NCBI GenBank assembly: GCA_028293625.1
Contig: JAQGOL010000035.1
Coordinates: 186,001-250,000 of the forward strand
Length of the DNA: 64,000 nt
Source of the DNA: Chthoniobacteraceae bacterium
Lineage (GTDB): Bacteria > Verrucomicrobiota > Verrucomicrobiia > Chthoniobacterales > Chthoniobacteraceae
Reading direction: 5' to 3'
Every line of letters begins with the position of its first letter. Within the stretch, counting starts at the first letter, position 1. Of the stretch, positions 45,291 to 54,267 are shown piece by piece. The notes beneath the pieces were generated by a model. That model was not told where the DNA came from. It searched no databases and saw nothing but the letters and a program-made list of their open reading frames with translations. The translations under genes were made by a program, and so were the position numbers.

Positions 45291-46637
45291 CTAAACGGCT
45301 TCGGCCGTTGGATGAATCCAGGGGGCGCGATAGGGACGGGCAAGGAGACGGTTGGCTTCGTCGTCGCCTGTGACTTTGTGGGTGGCAGCATCCCAGGTGA
45401 GGCTGCGGCCGAGTTGCAGCGAGAGATTGGCGAGAATACTCGAGGCACTTGAGATATGACCTTGTTCAATATCGGCCACAGGCTTTGAACGTTGGGCGAT
45501 AGCTGCCAGAAAGTCTTTCATGTGACCGCGAATGGCCGGGGCGACATGTTTTTCAAGATCCTTCTCCGTCTTGTCCTCGGGATATTGTTCAAGTTCATAA
45601 ACAACGTCGCGATGGACTGACTCGCCTTTGCCTTGGGGAACAAAATCGTAGCCCATGACACCAGCCTTTAGAGTTCCCTGATCGCCATAGAAAGTCGCCG
45701 CCCATGGATACTTGGGATCCGGAGATGAGCCGTAAGCGCGATGTGTCCAGATTACGTTTAATCCCTCAAACTCGAACATGGCGGTTTGAGTATCGGTGAT
45801 ATTCGCTCGGCTTTTTTTATCGACGAATATGCCGCCGCTGGAACTGACCCGGCGCGGCCAGCCGAGGTCAAGCATCCAGCGTGTCATATCCAGCATGTGG
45901 ACGCACATGTCGCCAACGATGCCATTGCCGTATTCCATATAAGCCCGCCATTTGCGGGGATGAACCAGCGAATTATACGGTCGCATCGGTGCCGGTCCGG
46001 TCCACATTTCGTAATCGAAAGTCGGGGGAGGCGTGCTATCCGGAGGGTTCTCCGTTGCGCGCATATGATAGTAACAGCAGATTTCAACCAGACCGACTTT
46101 TCCGAGCTTGCCGGTCTTGATAATTTGCTCGCGAGCTTCAATTAAATGCGGCGTGCTACGGCGCTGTGTGCCGACCTGAACCACCCGGTTATATTTGCGG
46201 GCCGCCGCAACCATTGCCTGGCTTTCCACCACATCGACGCCCGTCGGTTTCTGCACATAAACATCAGCGCCTGATTTTACGGCGTCGATCATCGGCAAAG
46301 CATGCCAGTGGTCGGGAGTGGCAATGAGCACCGCATCAAGATCCTTTTCACGCAGCATTTCCCGATAATCGGCATAAAGGCGTGGTGTCTTTTTGGATTG
46401 CTGACGGATTGCAACCAATTGCGCCGCTTCCTCCAACATTACTTTGTCTACATCGCAAAGTGAAACCACCTCCACCGGGGCTATTTGGACAAGACGCAGA
46501 AGGTCGCTTTTGCCATACCAGCCACAGCCAATCAGGCCGACGCGTTTTCGCTGATCGGCAAAGTCGACGGCGAAACTCGGGAGGGAGGTGGCGGCGAGGG
46601 TAGCGGCGCTCGTGCGGAGGAACTGGCGACGGTTCAT
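45291..46637 (-). CDS. Gfo/Idh/MocA oxidoreductase with Tat signal peptide
   Basis: 448 residues. It starts with a twin-arginine signal, N-R-R-Q-F-L-R-T-S-A, so the folded, cofactor-loaded enzyme is likely exported. The Rossmann motif V-G-L-I-G-C-G-W-Y-G follows at residues about 33-42, then A-T-P-D-H-W-H-A and V-Q-K-P-T-G near 107-130. Family members oxidise or reduce sugars with NAD(P); exported ones often act by recycling a bound cofactor. Common in Verrucomicrobia and Planctomycetes in many copies; no specific substrate can be given. Confidence 0.92.
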   Translation of the reverse strand: MNRRQFLRTSAATLAATSLPSFAVDFADQRKRVGLIGCGWYGKSDLLRLVQIAPVEVVSLCDVDKVMLEEAAQLVAIRQQSKKTPRLYADYREMLREKDLDAVLIATPDHWHALPMIDAVKSGADVYVQKPTGVDVVESQAMVAAARKYNRVVQVGTQRRSTPHLIEAREQIIKTGKLGKVGLVEICCYYHMRATENPPDSTPPPTFDYEMWTGPAPMRPYNSLVHPRKWRAYMEYGNGIVGDMCVHMLDMTRWMLDLGWPRRVSSSGGIFVDKKSRANITDTQTAMFEFEGLNVIWTHRAYGSSPDPKYPWAATFYGDQGTLKAGVMGYDFVPQGKGESVHRDVVYELEQYPEDKTEKDLEKHVAPAIRGHMKDFLAAIAQRSKPVADIEQGHISSASSILANLSLQLGRSLTWDAATHKVTGDDEANRLLARPYRAPWIHPTAEAV

Positions 46638-46710
46638 CCTGCTGAATTGCCAGAGATCGCGCTCAAAGGCAACGCGTTCGATGCTCTAAAACAAGGTTTC
46701 TCCGTGAATA

Positions 46711-46747
46711 AAAAAAACGCCGAGGGCAACAGGTTACCCGCGGCGTT
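46711..46747 (-). terminator. Intrinsic terminator for the small membrane protein pair
   Basis: Read on the minus strand this is a stem of about 14 bp with one mismatch, a loop of four or fewer bases, then seven U (plus-strand A-run 46711-46717). It lies 23 nt after the stop of the 46770 gene. Confidence 0.85.
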
Positions 46748-46769
46748 CGTGATTCTTTTTAAAGGTCTT

Positions 46770-47102
46770 TTAGGACCAAAGTCGCTGCCAAAAACTAGGC
46801 TTCACATCGAAATCCTGGATCCTATCCACTGCATCCCTGACAACATGCGAAGAACTCGAGTAAGCCTTGCGCGCACCTTGCGCCAGCGGGTGCATCAGGG
46901 AGCCAATGTAACCGGACTTTTCGTCGATAAAATCCCGGACAGGATGCGGCTCGGGTCTTAAGGCTCGAATTAATAGGCCAAGTCCAAACCCAAGCGCAGC
47001 CGTGGCAAGCACCGCTGGAATGGGATTTTCGCGGACGATGAGATCGGCTTGGTGTAAGAGTTTCTCCTGTTGGGTCTCTTCCTGAAATTCGTTGGTATTC
47101 AT
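46770..47102 (-). CDS. Small ElaB/YqjD (DUF883)-like membrane protein
   Basis: 110 residues from ATG 47102, the start that leaves a polar helix (E-E-T-Q-Q-E-K-L-L-H-Q-A) ahead of V-R-E-N-P-I-P-A-V-L and a single helix G-F-G-L-G-L-L-I-R-A-L. ElaB/YqjD proteins have the same order, bind ribosomes and sit in the inner membrane in stationary-phase E. coli. The resemblance is by pattern. The second small membrane gene is 19 nt upstream; the pair probably forms one transcript ending at the 46711 terminator. Confidence 0.65.
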   Translation of the reverse strand: MNTNEFQEETQQEKLLHQADLIVRENPIPAVLATAALGFGLGLLIRALRPEPHPVRDFIDEKSGYIGSLMHPLAQGARKAYSSSSHVVRDAVDRIQDFDVKPSFWQRLWS

Positions 47103-47121
47103 CGCTGATTTAATTGGAATT

Positions 47122-47391
47122 TTAGCGTCCTGAGCGCTTGGAGATCTCCTCTGAAATCTTGATGGCGCCAAAACAGAGCAGCGCGGGTTTGACAAGGGAG
47201 AAAAAGAGGCGCAACACGCCGCCCAGAATTTTGAAGACTGGAAAAACAGTCAGGATGACACCGGTGCCAAGGGCGATGCCGACCGCTTTCATCGGTTCTT
47301 CGCGCACGTAAAGTTCCGTGCGATCGCGTAGTTTTTCCAATTCCACGTTGTAGTTGCTGGTAGCCGATTTGGCCGATTCAATGGTATCCAT
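47122..47391 (-). CDS. Small membrane protein paired with the ElaB-like gene
   Basis: 89 residues. A polar N-terminal half (S-N-Y-N-V-E-L-E-K-L-R-D-R-T-E-L-Y-V-R-E-E-P) is followed by one or two hydrophobic helices beginning A-V-G-I-A-L-G-T-G-V and ending with a basic tail S-K-R-S-G-R. The V-R-E-E-P-M-K-A segment mirrors V-R-E-N-P-I-P-A in its neighbour, so the two may be diverged copies of a DUF883-type protein. Function unknown. Confidence 0.6.
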   Translation of the reverse strand: MDTIESAKSATSNYNVELEKLRDRTELYVREEPMKAVGIALGTGVILTVFPVFKILGGVLRLFFSLVKPALLCFGAIKISEEISKRSGR

Positions 47392-47725
47392 TTTGATTTG
47401 CAGTTAGCCGGGTGAATTAGGTGATAACTCGATGCGGTTGGTTCAGCTCCTTATTCGGATGAGATTAAGTTTACGGGCGTTTTAGGGTTGAAATTTGTGT
47501 GCGGTTGGATCGTCACGGTGACTGTATGGCGCGCACCGCCACAATTAAATCGCGAGCGAGTGGCAGAGGGGTCGCGTGTTATCGATGCTGCCTTTGATTT
47601 ATCTGCCGGATTTGTAAGCCAGGCAGGCCGTTCTCATTTCGGAACGGGCACGATTTTTAAAAAGTTACCCCCGGTTTGCGCTCAAATAGAAGCCTGCAGC
47701 CCGATAATGGCGCGCAAGTTCCCTC
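47392..47725. other. 334-nt non-coding gap
   Basis: Between the start of the small membrane protein pair and the end of the NAD(P)HX repair gene, both on the minus strand. It should carry the promoter of the small pair. I see no convincing gene, hairpin or repeat in it. Confidence 0.5.
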
Positions 47726-49192
47726 TCAGTAACAGCGCATCCGCAACTCTTTGAAAGCCGCACCGAGATGCAATAGGAGCGCCGTGGCGGAAAACGATTC
47801 CTCGGATTCTTTTCCGGTATGGATGGCCAGTTCCGCGGCGCGGCCGCACAACCATGCCCCGGCCCTCGCGGCATCGTAAAGGGAAAGGCCATGGCCCGCC
47901 AATGCGGCACAGACGCCGGTAAGCAGGTCGCCCATTCCGCCGCTGGCCATGCCGGGCGAGCCGGTGGAATTAAAGGAAAGAGACTTCCCTTGTTCACCGA
48001 CAAGCGTCCGCGCCCCTTTGAGCAACAGCGTATGCGGATAACGGCCGGTAAAAGCTTCCACAGTCTCTTTGCGGGAACGTTTCGAGGAGAGAGGATCAAG
48101 CCGCGCCATTTCCCCAGGATGCGGAGTCAAAAGCCGCGGCCCCGCGCATTGATTGAGCAGGTCGATTTGGGTGGCCAATGCATTGAGCGCATCGGCGTCG
48201 ACGATCATTGGCTGCCCGACGCAATGGATTAACTCGAGCACTTCAGCGTGCCGCTCCGATCCGAGGCCCGGTCCGATCGCGACGACATCGTGCCGGGAGT
48301 CCATCAACTTCAGATAAGACTCAACCGGGCGCACCATCACCTCCGGAGCGGAGGCCGAGGCGACAATCGGATAAATATCGCTGGTCACATACAGGGTGAT
48401 TAGGCCGGCACCGGCACGCACGCATGCTTCAGAAGTCATCAATGCGGCGCCTGCCAGGCCACGCGAACCTGCCACGATTGCGATCCGGCCAAAATCGCCT
48501 TTATGCACATCGAACCGGCGCAAGGGGAGCAATGGGGCAAGCAGTTCGGCCGTCGCGATTGTGTCGCCGTCGGAGTCGGCGAGGGCGCTCAGTTCGTTCA
48601 GGGGGAGCACCGCCAGCCGTCCTACGAAAGGGGTTGCCGGATCGGCAATCAGGCCGCGTTTGGCAAAGCCGATTGTCAGCGTGAAATCGGCCCGGACCGC
48701 ATCGGCATCCGCGGAGCCGTCATCGGCATTCAAGCCGGTGGGAAGATCAATTGAAAAGACACGGGCATTCCTGTTTAAACGCAGTGCATTGATGGCACGC
48801 GCGGCGCTCCGAATCGGTTCACGCAACGGGCCGCCTGCGCCAATTCCAAGCAAGCCATCGAGCACCACCACCACTGGCGAAGCGCCGATTGAAACGGGCG
48901 GTCCAAGGGCGGCGAACATTTTGGTGGTCAATGGACTCCACTGATTTGGCTCAAACGCCGGGACCGGCTCGATGCACCATCCGGCCGCGGCGAGATGGCG
49001 CGCCGCCACGAGGGCATCGCCGCCATTGTGGCCTTTTCCGAAATGGACAATACAACGGCCGGGGCCAGGGTAAAACTGGCGCACCGCCGCGGCGATTTTC
49101 TCGCCAGCTTCCTCCATAAGAGATTCGGCGGTGATTCCTTGGGAAAAAGCGCGTTGTTCAAGCGCCTGCATTTCCGAACAGGTGAGCAGCAT
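47726..49192 (-). CDS. nnr: Bifunctional NAD(P)H-hydrate epimerase / ADP-dependent dehydratase
   Basis: 488 residues joining the two domains of NAD(P)HX repair. Residues about 1-210 are the epimerase (YjeF_N): M-E-E-A-G near 26, G-K-G-H-N-G-G-D-A-L, and S-I-D-L-P-T-G-L. Residues about 220-480 are the dehydratase: H-K-G-D-F-G-R-I-A-I-V-A-G-S-R, G-P-G-L-G, L-T-P-H-P-G-E-M-A and G-S-P-G-M-A-S-G-G-M-G-D-L-L-T-G. Together they restore hydrated NADH/NADPH. The start at 49192 leaves the normal N-terminus. Confidence 0.95.
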   Translation of the reverse strand: MLLTCSEMQALEQRAFSQGITAESLMEEAGEKIAAAVRQFYPGPGRCIVHFGKGHNGGDALVAARHLAAAGWCIEPVPAFEPNQWSPLTTKMFAALGPPVSIGASPVVVVLDGLLGIGAGGPLREPIRSAARAINALRLNRNARVFSIDLPTGLNADDGSADADAVRADFTLTIGFAKRGLIADPATPFVGRLAVLPLNELSALADSDGDTIATAELLAPLLPLRRFDVHKGDFGRIAIVAGSRGLAGAALMTSEACVRAGAGLITLYVTSDIYPIVASASAPEVMVRPVESYLKLMDSRHDVVAIGPGLGSERHAEVLELIHCVGQPMIVDADALNALATQIDLLNQCAGPRLLTPHPGEMARLDPLSSKRSRKETVEAFTGRYPHTLLLKGARTLVGEQGKSLSFNSTGSPGMASGGMGDLLTGVCAALAGHGLSLYDAARAGAWLCGRAAELAIHTGKESEESFSATALLLHLGAAFKELRMRCY

Positions 49193-49246
49193 GCAAAGGA
49201 TTCGTGAACCGAACCGGAGGCAATGGCATCCAATCTGCCCTTCGTT

Positions 49247-49843
49247 TTACCGGTATTTGGAGATGATGGCGCGGGCGAGCGCATCGGCCAGTTGCTGGCG
49301 GTAGGAGCCTGAAGTAATGCGGCGCCCTTCCTGGCGGTTGCTTAAGAAACCGAGTTCAGCGAGCACGGCAGGGCTGCGAGTATTCCTGATGACGTAAAAT
49401 CCTCTCCGGCGCATGTTACGATCGGGAGTGCCAGCGGTGCGGACTACTTCCCGATGCACCGCGGCAGCCAGGCTGGCACTGCCCGGGCTGTAATAATAGG
49501 TTTCAATGCCGCAGGCGCCCTCGCGCGGCGCGCAATTAAAGTGGATGGAGATGAAGATGGCGTTGCGGCGCGAGTTGGCGATGGCACACCGCTGACGGAG
49601 ACCGACAAACGTGTCGTTCGAACGCGTCATGACGGTCGTAAAACCGGCCCGTTGCAGCCTTGCACGAAGGCGCTGGGCGACATCGAGCGTGTATAACTTT
49701 TCAGCCAGCCGTTGACCAGGGACACCGCCGCGATCGATCCCTCCATGTCCCGCGTCGATGACAACGGTACGTGCGGCAAATGCCGGTGTGAGAAAGATCA
49801 GCCAGCAGGCAAGGCCGGAAAGGAGCCGTTGGAAGGAACGCAT
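49247..49843 (-). CDS. N-acetylmuramoyl-L-alanine amidase (Amidase_3), secreted
   Basis: From ATG 49843 the product has 198 residues: signal peptide ending A-F-A near residue 24, then the zinc amidase core: V-I-D-A-G-H-G-G (zinc His), Glu in R-L-A-E-K, S-I-H-F-N (second His) and catalytic Glu in L-A-E-L-G-F-L-S-N. It cuts the bond between MurNAc and the stem peptide in the periplasm. No extra targeting domain is present. The ATG 49864, seven codons earlier, is also possible. Confidence 0.93.
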   Translation of the reverse strand: MRSFQRLLSGLACWLIFLTPAFAARTVVIDAGHGGIDRGGVPGQRLAEKLYTLDVAQRLRARLQRAGFTTVMTRSNDTFVGLRQRCAIANSRRNAIFISIHFNCAPREGACGIETYYYSPGSASLAAAVHREVVRTAGTPDRNMRRRGFYVIRNTRSPAVLAELGFLSNRQEGRRITSGSYRQQLADALARAIISKYR

Positions 49844-49992
49844 GGGGTTGGAGGTCGCAGACATTTCCTTAGAACAAGCCGATTGCCAGCGGAATTTTTG
49901 ATACTCTCTCCAAATTCCGGCTTCAAACGCTCCATTCTCAAAGCCCGCGGCGCGTCTTGTGCCCCTTGTCGTGCTCGCTTAGAAGAGCCGCG

Positions 49993-52275
49993 ATGAAGCG
50001 CCCCCTTTTTGCTCTCACAATTTTCATGGCATTCCTTGTCCCGGGTTTCGGGCAATTTAAAAATGGCATGTCAGAAGCACCGGGAAGCTGGATCAACGCG
50101 ACGATTGGGATTGGCAAAGAGGGGGATGGCACCACCAAGGTCGCCGCTTTAAAAGGGATCGCATTGAGAGTAGGCGAAAAAGGCGAAGCGGCCGTGGCTT
50201 ACGATCTGGAGCTTTGCCGGATGGCGGGTGCGTGGACCGGCAAATTTGTCACTCCTATGAATTTGATGTCGCGCGGCGAATTTCCAACCGCCTTGGGTGC
50301 CGTCGCTTTCATCAACAACGCAATCCCCGGATTTATCTCCGGTGACAGTTGTAAAGATCCGCGTCCCGAACCTTTTGGACCGTTGCCTGCCGGGGAGGCA
50401 AAATTCAAAGGGTTCCACGTCTGTGGCGATGTCGTGGTGCTCGTATGGGAAGTGCAGGGAACCGAGATTCTTGAGCAAGCCACCCATATTCGCTCGTCAA
50501 ACGTCGATCGATTTGTCCGCACTTTTTCAATTGAGCCGACGAAAACCCGTCTTCGCATTCCACTTTGCGTGGCGCAACCGGGGAGCGTGGGGACGTTTCC
50601 GGCGGCCGGCCTTAATGTGCAGGAAATTGATGGTACGTTTTACTTGGAAATTCCGCCACATGAACAGCGGTTGGTTGACGCAGTGGAAATCCTTGTGTCA
50701 CCCGATGCCGGGGCGATTCGGGAGTTGGTGGCGAGCCTGGAAACAAGCCATCTGACAGGCGATCCCGCCAGCTGGCTCACCCGCAAGCATGTGCGCTGGC
50801 CGGAATCGGTTGAAACGCAGGGCGAACTCGCCGTGCCGCCCGTAGCCGGAAAGATCGAGTCCGCTTATGTGGTGGATACCATCAAGCTCCCTGAATTGAA
50901 TCCATGGGGAGCGCCGATGTTTGTGGGCGGCTTTGACTTTTTCCCGGATGGCCGCGTGGCGTTTTGCACATTCCACGGCGACGTTTTTATCGGATCAGGC
51001 ATCGACGATACCCTTGCCCATGTGAAATGGAAACGCTTTGCAAGCGGCCTTTATCACGCACTGGGATTAAAAATCGTGGACGGTGAAATTTATGTGACCG
51101 GACGGGATGGAATCACACGGTTGCGCGATTTAAATGGCGACGGCGAAGCTGATTATTACGAAGCGTTTAACCACGACATTATGGTAACGCGAAGTTTCCA
51201 TGAGTTTGTTTTTGATCTTCAAACAGATCCAGAGGGCAACTTCTATTTTGCCAAGGCGGGACCTGTCAAAAACGGGGGACGCGGTTTTGACCAGATTGTG
51301 GCGCATCACGGTTGCCTCTTTCAGGTTTCGGCCGATGGAAAAAAGCTGGAGACCGTGGCCACCGGATTCCGGGCGCCAAACGGGATTGGATGCAGTCCAA
51401 CGGGGCAGGTGACCAGTGGCGACAATGAAGGCACGTGGACGCCAGCCTGTCGGCTCAACTGGATCAAGCCGGGCGGCTTTTACGGAGTAGTCGATCTGGC
51501 GCATCGTAATCCGGCGCCTGCCGATTACGATCGCCCGCTTTGCTGGATACCGAAGCGGTTGGATAACTCAAGCGGCGGGCAGGTATGGGTAACCAGTGAT
51601 AAATGGGGACCATGGAAGGATCAGCTCCTTCATTTGAGCTACGGCACCTGCGCGCTCTTTGGCGTGCTCAATGAAGAGGTCGACGGGAAAAGGCAGGGCG
51701 GGCTCGTGCAGTTTCCTGTTAAGTTTCAAACCGGCATCATGCGCGCCCGGTTCAATCCGGTGGATGGCCAGCTTTATGTGGGCGGCTTGCGCGGTTGGCA
51801 GACGACCGGTTTGAAAAACGGCGCCCTTCAACGGGTCCGATACACCGGGGCTCAAGTGCGGATGCCAATCGCCATGCAGGTGAAAAAGAATGGAATTGAG
51901 CTGACGTTTTCCACCGAACTCGACACGCAGGCAGCCGCTGACCCCGAGAATTATAGTATCGAGGTCTGGAACTACTTATGGTCGAAAGCGTATGGCTCGC
52001 CGGAGATCTCGACGTTGAGCGATGAAGTAAAGCCGGATGAAACAGGCAAGAGCGGTACACCGGAGTTCAGCAAGGCGCAAATGAGCAGGACGCAGCACGA
52101 TCCGCTCTCCGTTGTGGCGGTAAATATTGGAACCAATGATCGCACCGTTTTTCTTGAAATCCCGGGAATCAAACCGGTCATGCAAATGGCGATCAAATAT
52201 AACCTGAAAAGCGTCGATGGCGCGGAAATGCGCGGCGAAATCGTCAACACCATCCATTCCCTCGGACAGGAATGA
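49993..52275 (+). CDS. Secreted DUF6797-like protein with sorbosone-dehydrogenase-like propeller
   Basis: 760 residues from ATG 49993; signal peptide about residues 1-20 (cleavage near G-F-G-Q). A first domain (to about 260) matches the style of DUF6797 proteins of Verrucomicrobia and Planctomycetes. Residues about 300-620 form a propeller of the glucose/sorbosone dehydrogenase type: D-L-N-G-D-G-E-A-D, A-P-N-G-I-G and S-G-D-N-E-G-T-W. No C-x-x-C-H heme motif is present, unlike many larger relatives. Periplasmic role, possibly in oxidation or binding of a carbohydrate, is inference. Confidence 0.75.
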   Translation: MKRPLFALTIFMAFLVPGFGQFKNGMSEAPGSWINATIGIGKEGDGTTKVAALKGIALRVGEKGEAAVAYDLELCRMAGAWTGKFVTPMNLMSRGEFPTALGAVAFINNAIPGFISGDSCKDPRPEPFGPLPAGEAKFKGFHVCGDVVVLVWEVQGTEILEQATHIRSSNVDRFVRTFSIEPTKTRLRIPLCVAQPGSVGTFPAAGLNVQEIDGTFYLEIPPHEQRLVDAVEILVSPDAGAIRELVASLETSHLTGDPASWLTRKHVRWPESVETQGELAVPPVAGKIESAYVVDTIKLPELNPWGAPMFVGGFDFFPDGRVAFCTFHGDVFIGSGIDDTLAHVKWKRFASGLYHALGLKIVDGEIYVTGRDGITRLRDLNGDGEADYYEAFNHDIMVTRSFHEFVFDLQTDPEGNFYFAKAGPVKNGGRGFDQIVAHHGCLFQVSADGKKLETVATGFRAPNGIGCSPTGQVTSGDNEGTWTPACRLNWIKPGGFYGVVDLAHRNPAPADYDRPLCWIPKRLDNSSGGQVWVTSDKWGPWKDQLLHLSYGTCALFGVLNEEVDGKRQGGLVQFPVKFQTGIMRARFNPVDGQLYVGGLRGWQTTGLKNGALQRVRYTGAQVRMPIAMQVKKNGIELTFSTELDTQAAADPENYSIEVWNYLWSKAYGSPEISTLSDEVKPDETGKSGTPEFSKAQMSRTQHDPLSVVAVNIGTNDRTVFLEIPGIKPVMQMAIKYNLKSVDGAEMRGEIVNTIHSLGQE

Positions 52276-52280
52276 CCCGC

Positions 52281-52319
52281 AAAAAAATCACGCGCACCGG
52301 ATTGCTCCGGTGCGCGTGA
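52281..52319 (-). terminator. Intrinsic terminator for the DUF3467 gene
   Basis: A perfect 14-bp stem (52288-52301 with 52306-52319) and a four-base loop. On the minus strand it is followed by seven U, from the plus-strand A-run 52281-52287. It also lies 12 nt after the stop of the convergent 49993 gene, where it may protect the 3' end, but no U-run follows on that strand. Confidence 0.88.
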
Positions 52320-52351
52320 AGAGATTGAACGGGGGGGTTAGAGCTTGGGAC

Positions 52352-52681
52352 TTAGACCGGTTCGCCGGCCGGGATTTCGACAGGAACCGGCGGGGCGGGC
52401 GGCTGGTTGGCGCCGCCCTGGGGAACCTGAACGACTTGGAAATTTTGCACCGTTTGGGCAAGAAGCTGTGCCAGGCGCACAACGCCTGCAGGGGTCATCG
52501 CGATACGCGTGTGAATGGGCATCAGCGAAGTGCCGGGACGATCCGGAACAATGCCGGAAGTGAAATCGAGGTAAACTTCCTCCGCGCCGACATTGACTAG
52601 GGCGTGGTTTGCGTAACGCGCCGTGAAGTCTTCGTAACGGACCTGGATGGAATGTGAGGGGTTGGGGCTTGGATTCGACAT
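52352..52681 (-). CDS. DUF3467 protein
   Basis: 109 residues. Start ATG 52681 is chosen because T-G-A-G-G-A lies just upstream as a ribosome site; an ATG four codons earlier sits inside that site. The body has Y-A-N-H-A-L-V-N, E-E-V-Y-L-D-F and R-I-A-M-T-P-A-G-V-V-R-L-A-Q-L-L, as in DUF3467 proteins, followed by a proline-rich tail P-P-A-P-P-V-P-V. Function unknown. It is on the same strand as the GreA-like gene, 137 nt downstream of it, and may be cotranscribed. Confidence 0.8.
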   Translation of the reverse strand: MSNPSPNPSHSIQVRYEDFTARYANHALVNVGAEEVYLDFTSGIVPDRPGTSLMPIHTRIAMTPAGVVRLAQLLAQTVQNFQVVQVPQGGANQPPAPPVPVEIPAGEPV

Positions 52682-52817
52682 GACGATCCTCATTTAACAG
52701 CGCAAGAGTAGTTTGCAATGGCGAAGCCACGCAGATGTCCGGAGGAAGGCTTTGAAGCAAAGGTTCTTTCCTTGTCGCATCCATCGGGGGGGAAAGGTGA
52801 GATAACAAACGGAATGG

Positions 52818-53297
52818 TCAGCAAACCGAGACGATCCGGAAGTGATTGCGCGAACCGCCTATACCCATTTCCAGCTGCTCATTTTCTTTCTTGCCCAATA
52901 ACTGGGATCCCAGAGGCGAGTGTGGCGTTATGACAAGGACTTCCTTGTTCTCATGCACGATTTCAGTCCCGCCGGCGCGCGGGCCGATGAAATACCAGGA
53001 GTGTTCTCCTTTGCTTTCCAGTTCGACCAATGCGCTTAGGCCGATGATATCACCGGGTCCGAATGTTTGAAGTGTCAGCGCTTGAAAACTCTGTCGGGCG
53101 TGCTCTGTCTCGGCTGCCTGACGTGATTGTCCATGCGCCAGATAGGAAGCTTCCAACGCACGGGTGTCATATTTGTTCTCGGCCTTGTTTTGTTCGTGAG
53201 TCGCCTCGGCATGCGCGGCGCGGGCCGAAAGGGAGTATAACTCGAGTTCAGCTTCAAGCTGTGCGAGGATTTTTTTAACGAGATCGGTTTTATTCAC
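52818..53297 (-). CDS. GreA/GreB-like transcription elongation factor homologue
   Basis: About 159 residues from GTG 53297 (V-N-K-T-D-L-V-K-K). Residues 1-80 form a coiled coil with acidic tip residues (K-A-E-N-K-Y-D-T-R-A-L-E), and residues about 85-155 a C-terminal FKBP-like domain ending V-I-T-P-H-S-P-L-G-S-Q-L-L-G-K-K, a clear GreA signature. GreA releases backtracked RNA polymerase; this shorter form may instead be a Rnk- or Gfh-like regulator. The start is uncertain: a TTG at 53348 adds 17 residues. Divergent, across 303 nt, from the flotillin operon. Confidence 0.75.
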   Translation of the reverse strand: MNKTDLVKKILAQLEAELELYSLSARAAHAEATHEQNKAENKYDTRALEASYLAHGQSRQAAETEHARQSFQALTLQTFGPGDIIGLSALVELESKGEHSWYFIGPRAGGTEIVHENKEVLVITPHSPLGSQLLGKKENEQLEMGIGGSRNHFRIVSVC

Positions 53298-53600
53298 GGC
53301 AAGGAGAAGAGAGGCGGTGCGCAGCACGGCCGCGTGTTCATACAGCAATTTTTGGAGCTGGCAATTCCACGATTATCCTCAAGGACGCAGCCTGCTGGCC
53401 CGTTCGCTGATTCCTGCATGGGAATAGGGAATCCGGCTTTGCGCTTTGATCGCGGGAACGCGACAATCGACCAATCATTGAGCGATTATTGCTGCAAGGA
53501 GTTAGGCCGTATGGTTCCCTCGCTTTGTTCGATGAAACCGGCAGCTATTTACGGTTCAACCTGGCTCAGCTCTTTCGCGGTGAAAGCACGGAGGTAAGCG
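53298..53600. promoter_or_regulatory. 303-nt divergent intergenic region
   Basis: Between the GreA-like gene and the OB-fold/flotillin/ATPase operon. It should hold promoters for both. At its right edge the GGAGGT at 53590-53595, five bases from the ATG at 53601, is one of the few textbook ribosome sites in the window. No repeat, hairpin or extra gene was recognised. Confidence 0.6.
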
Positions 53601-54254
53601 ATGCACGAAGTCTTTCTGGAGGCGATCACTTTCGTCAATCTGCCGTTTACCGTCCTGCTCGGCCTGATTGTCCTTTACTGGGTCATGGTCGTCATTGGGG
53701 CATTGGATTCCACATTTGGCAGTGAGTTCGATGGGCATCTGGAAAGCGGCACTGAATCCTCGTCGGACCACGATGCCAATCATGACGGCTGGATCTCCGG
53801 CTTGGCGCATTTTATCAATTTAGGCGATGTCCCCTTGATGGTCGTCATGAGCGTCATCACGCTTAGCCTCTGGACGGGCTCATTGATTGCCAACCGCTAT
53901 GTAACCGGTCACCAAACGCTGCTTGCCCTGGCGTGCCTGATCCCAAATCTACTGATTAGTATTGTCGTGACCCGCTATATCACGCTGCCGCTAAAACCGC
54001 TTTTCAGAATGCTTCGACGCAATGAAGATGACGCGGTGCCGATAGTAGGGCAGCCGTGCCGGATCCTGACAAGCCAGGTCACCGGCACGTTTGGCCAGGC
54101 GGAAATCACCACTCAAGGCGCTCCCTTGCTAATCAATGTGCGGACCCTGGATGGCAGCTGTCTGCCCAAAGGCGCCATCGCGATTGTTGTTCGTGAAGAC
54201 CGGGAGCGAGACTTCTACTTTGTAACCGCCTTTCCGGATCCGCAGATGTTCTAA
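53601..54254 (+). CDS. YqiJ-like membrane protein with OB-fold (NfeD-type) C-terminal domain
   Basis: 217 residues: a first membrane helix near 12-34, an acidic loop (E-S-S-S-D-H-D-A-N-H-D), two further helices at about 78-96 and 104-125, then a soluble domain from about 140 (V-G-Q-P-C-R-I-L-T-S, G-T-F-G-Q-A-E-I-T-T) that resembles the OB fold of YqiJ/NfeD proteins. In many bacteria these stand next to a flotillin, and the two interact in membrane microdomains. Here the flotillin gene follows after 13 nt. Preceded by a strong GGAGGT ribosome site. Confidence 0.82.
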   Translation: MHEVFLEAITFVNLPFTVLLGLIVLYWVMVVIGALDSTFGSEFDGHLESGTESSSDHDANHDGWISGLAHFINLGDVPLMVVMSVITLSLWTGSLIANRYVTGHQTLLALACLIPNLLISIVVTRYITLPLKPLFRMLRRNEDDAVPIVGQPCRILTSQVTGTFGQAEITTQGAPLLINVRTLDGSCLPKGAIAIVVREDRERDFYFVTAFPDPQMF

Positions 54255-54267
54255 CCTATATCCAACC

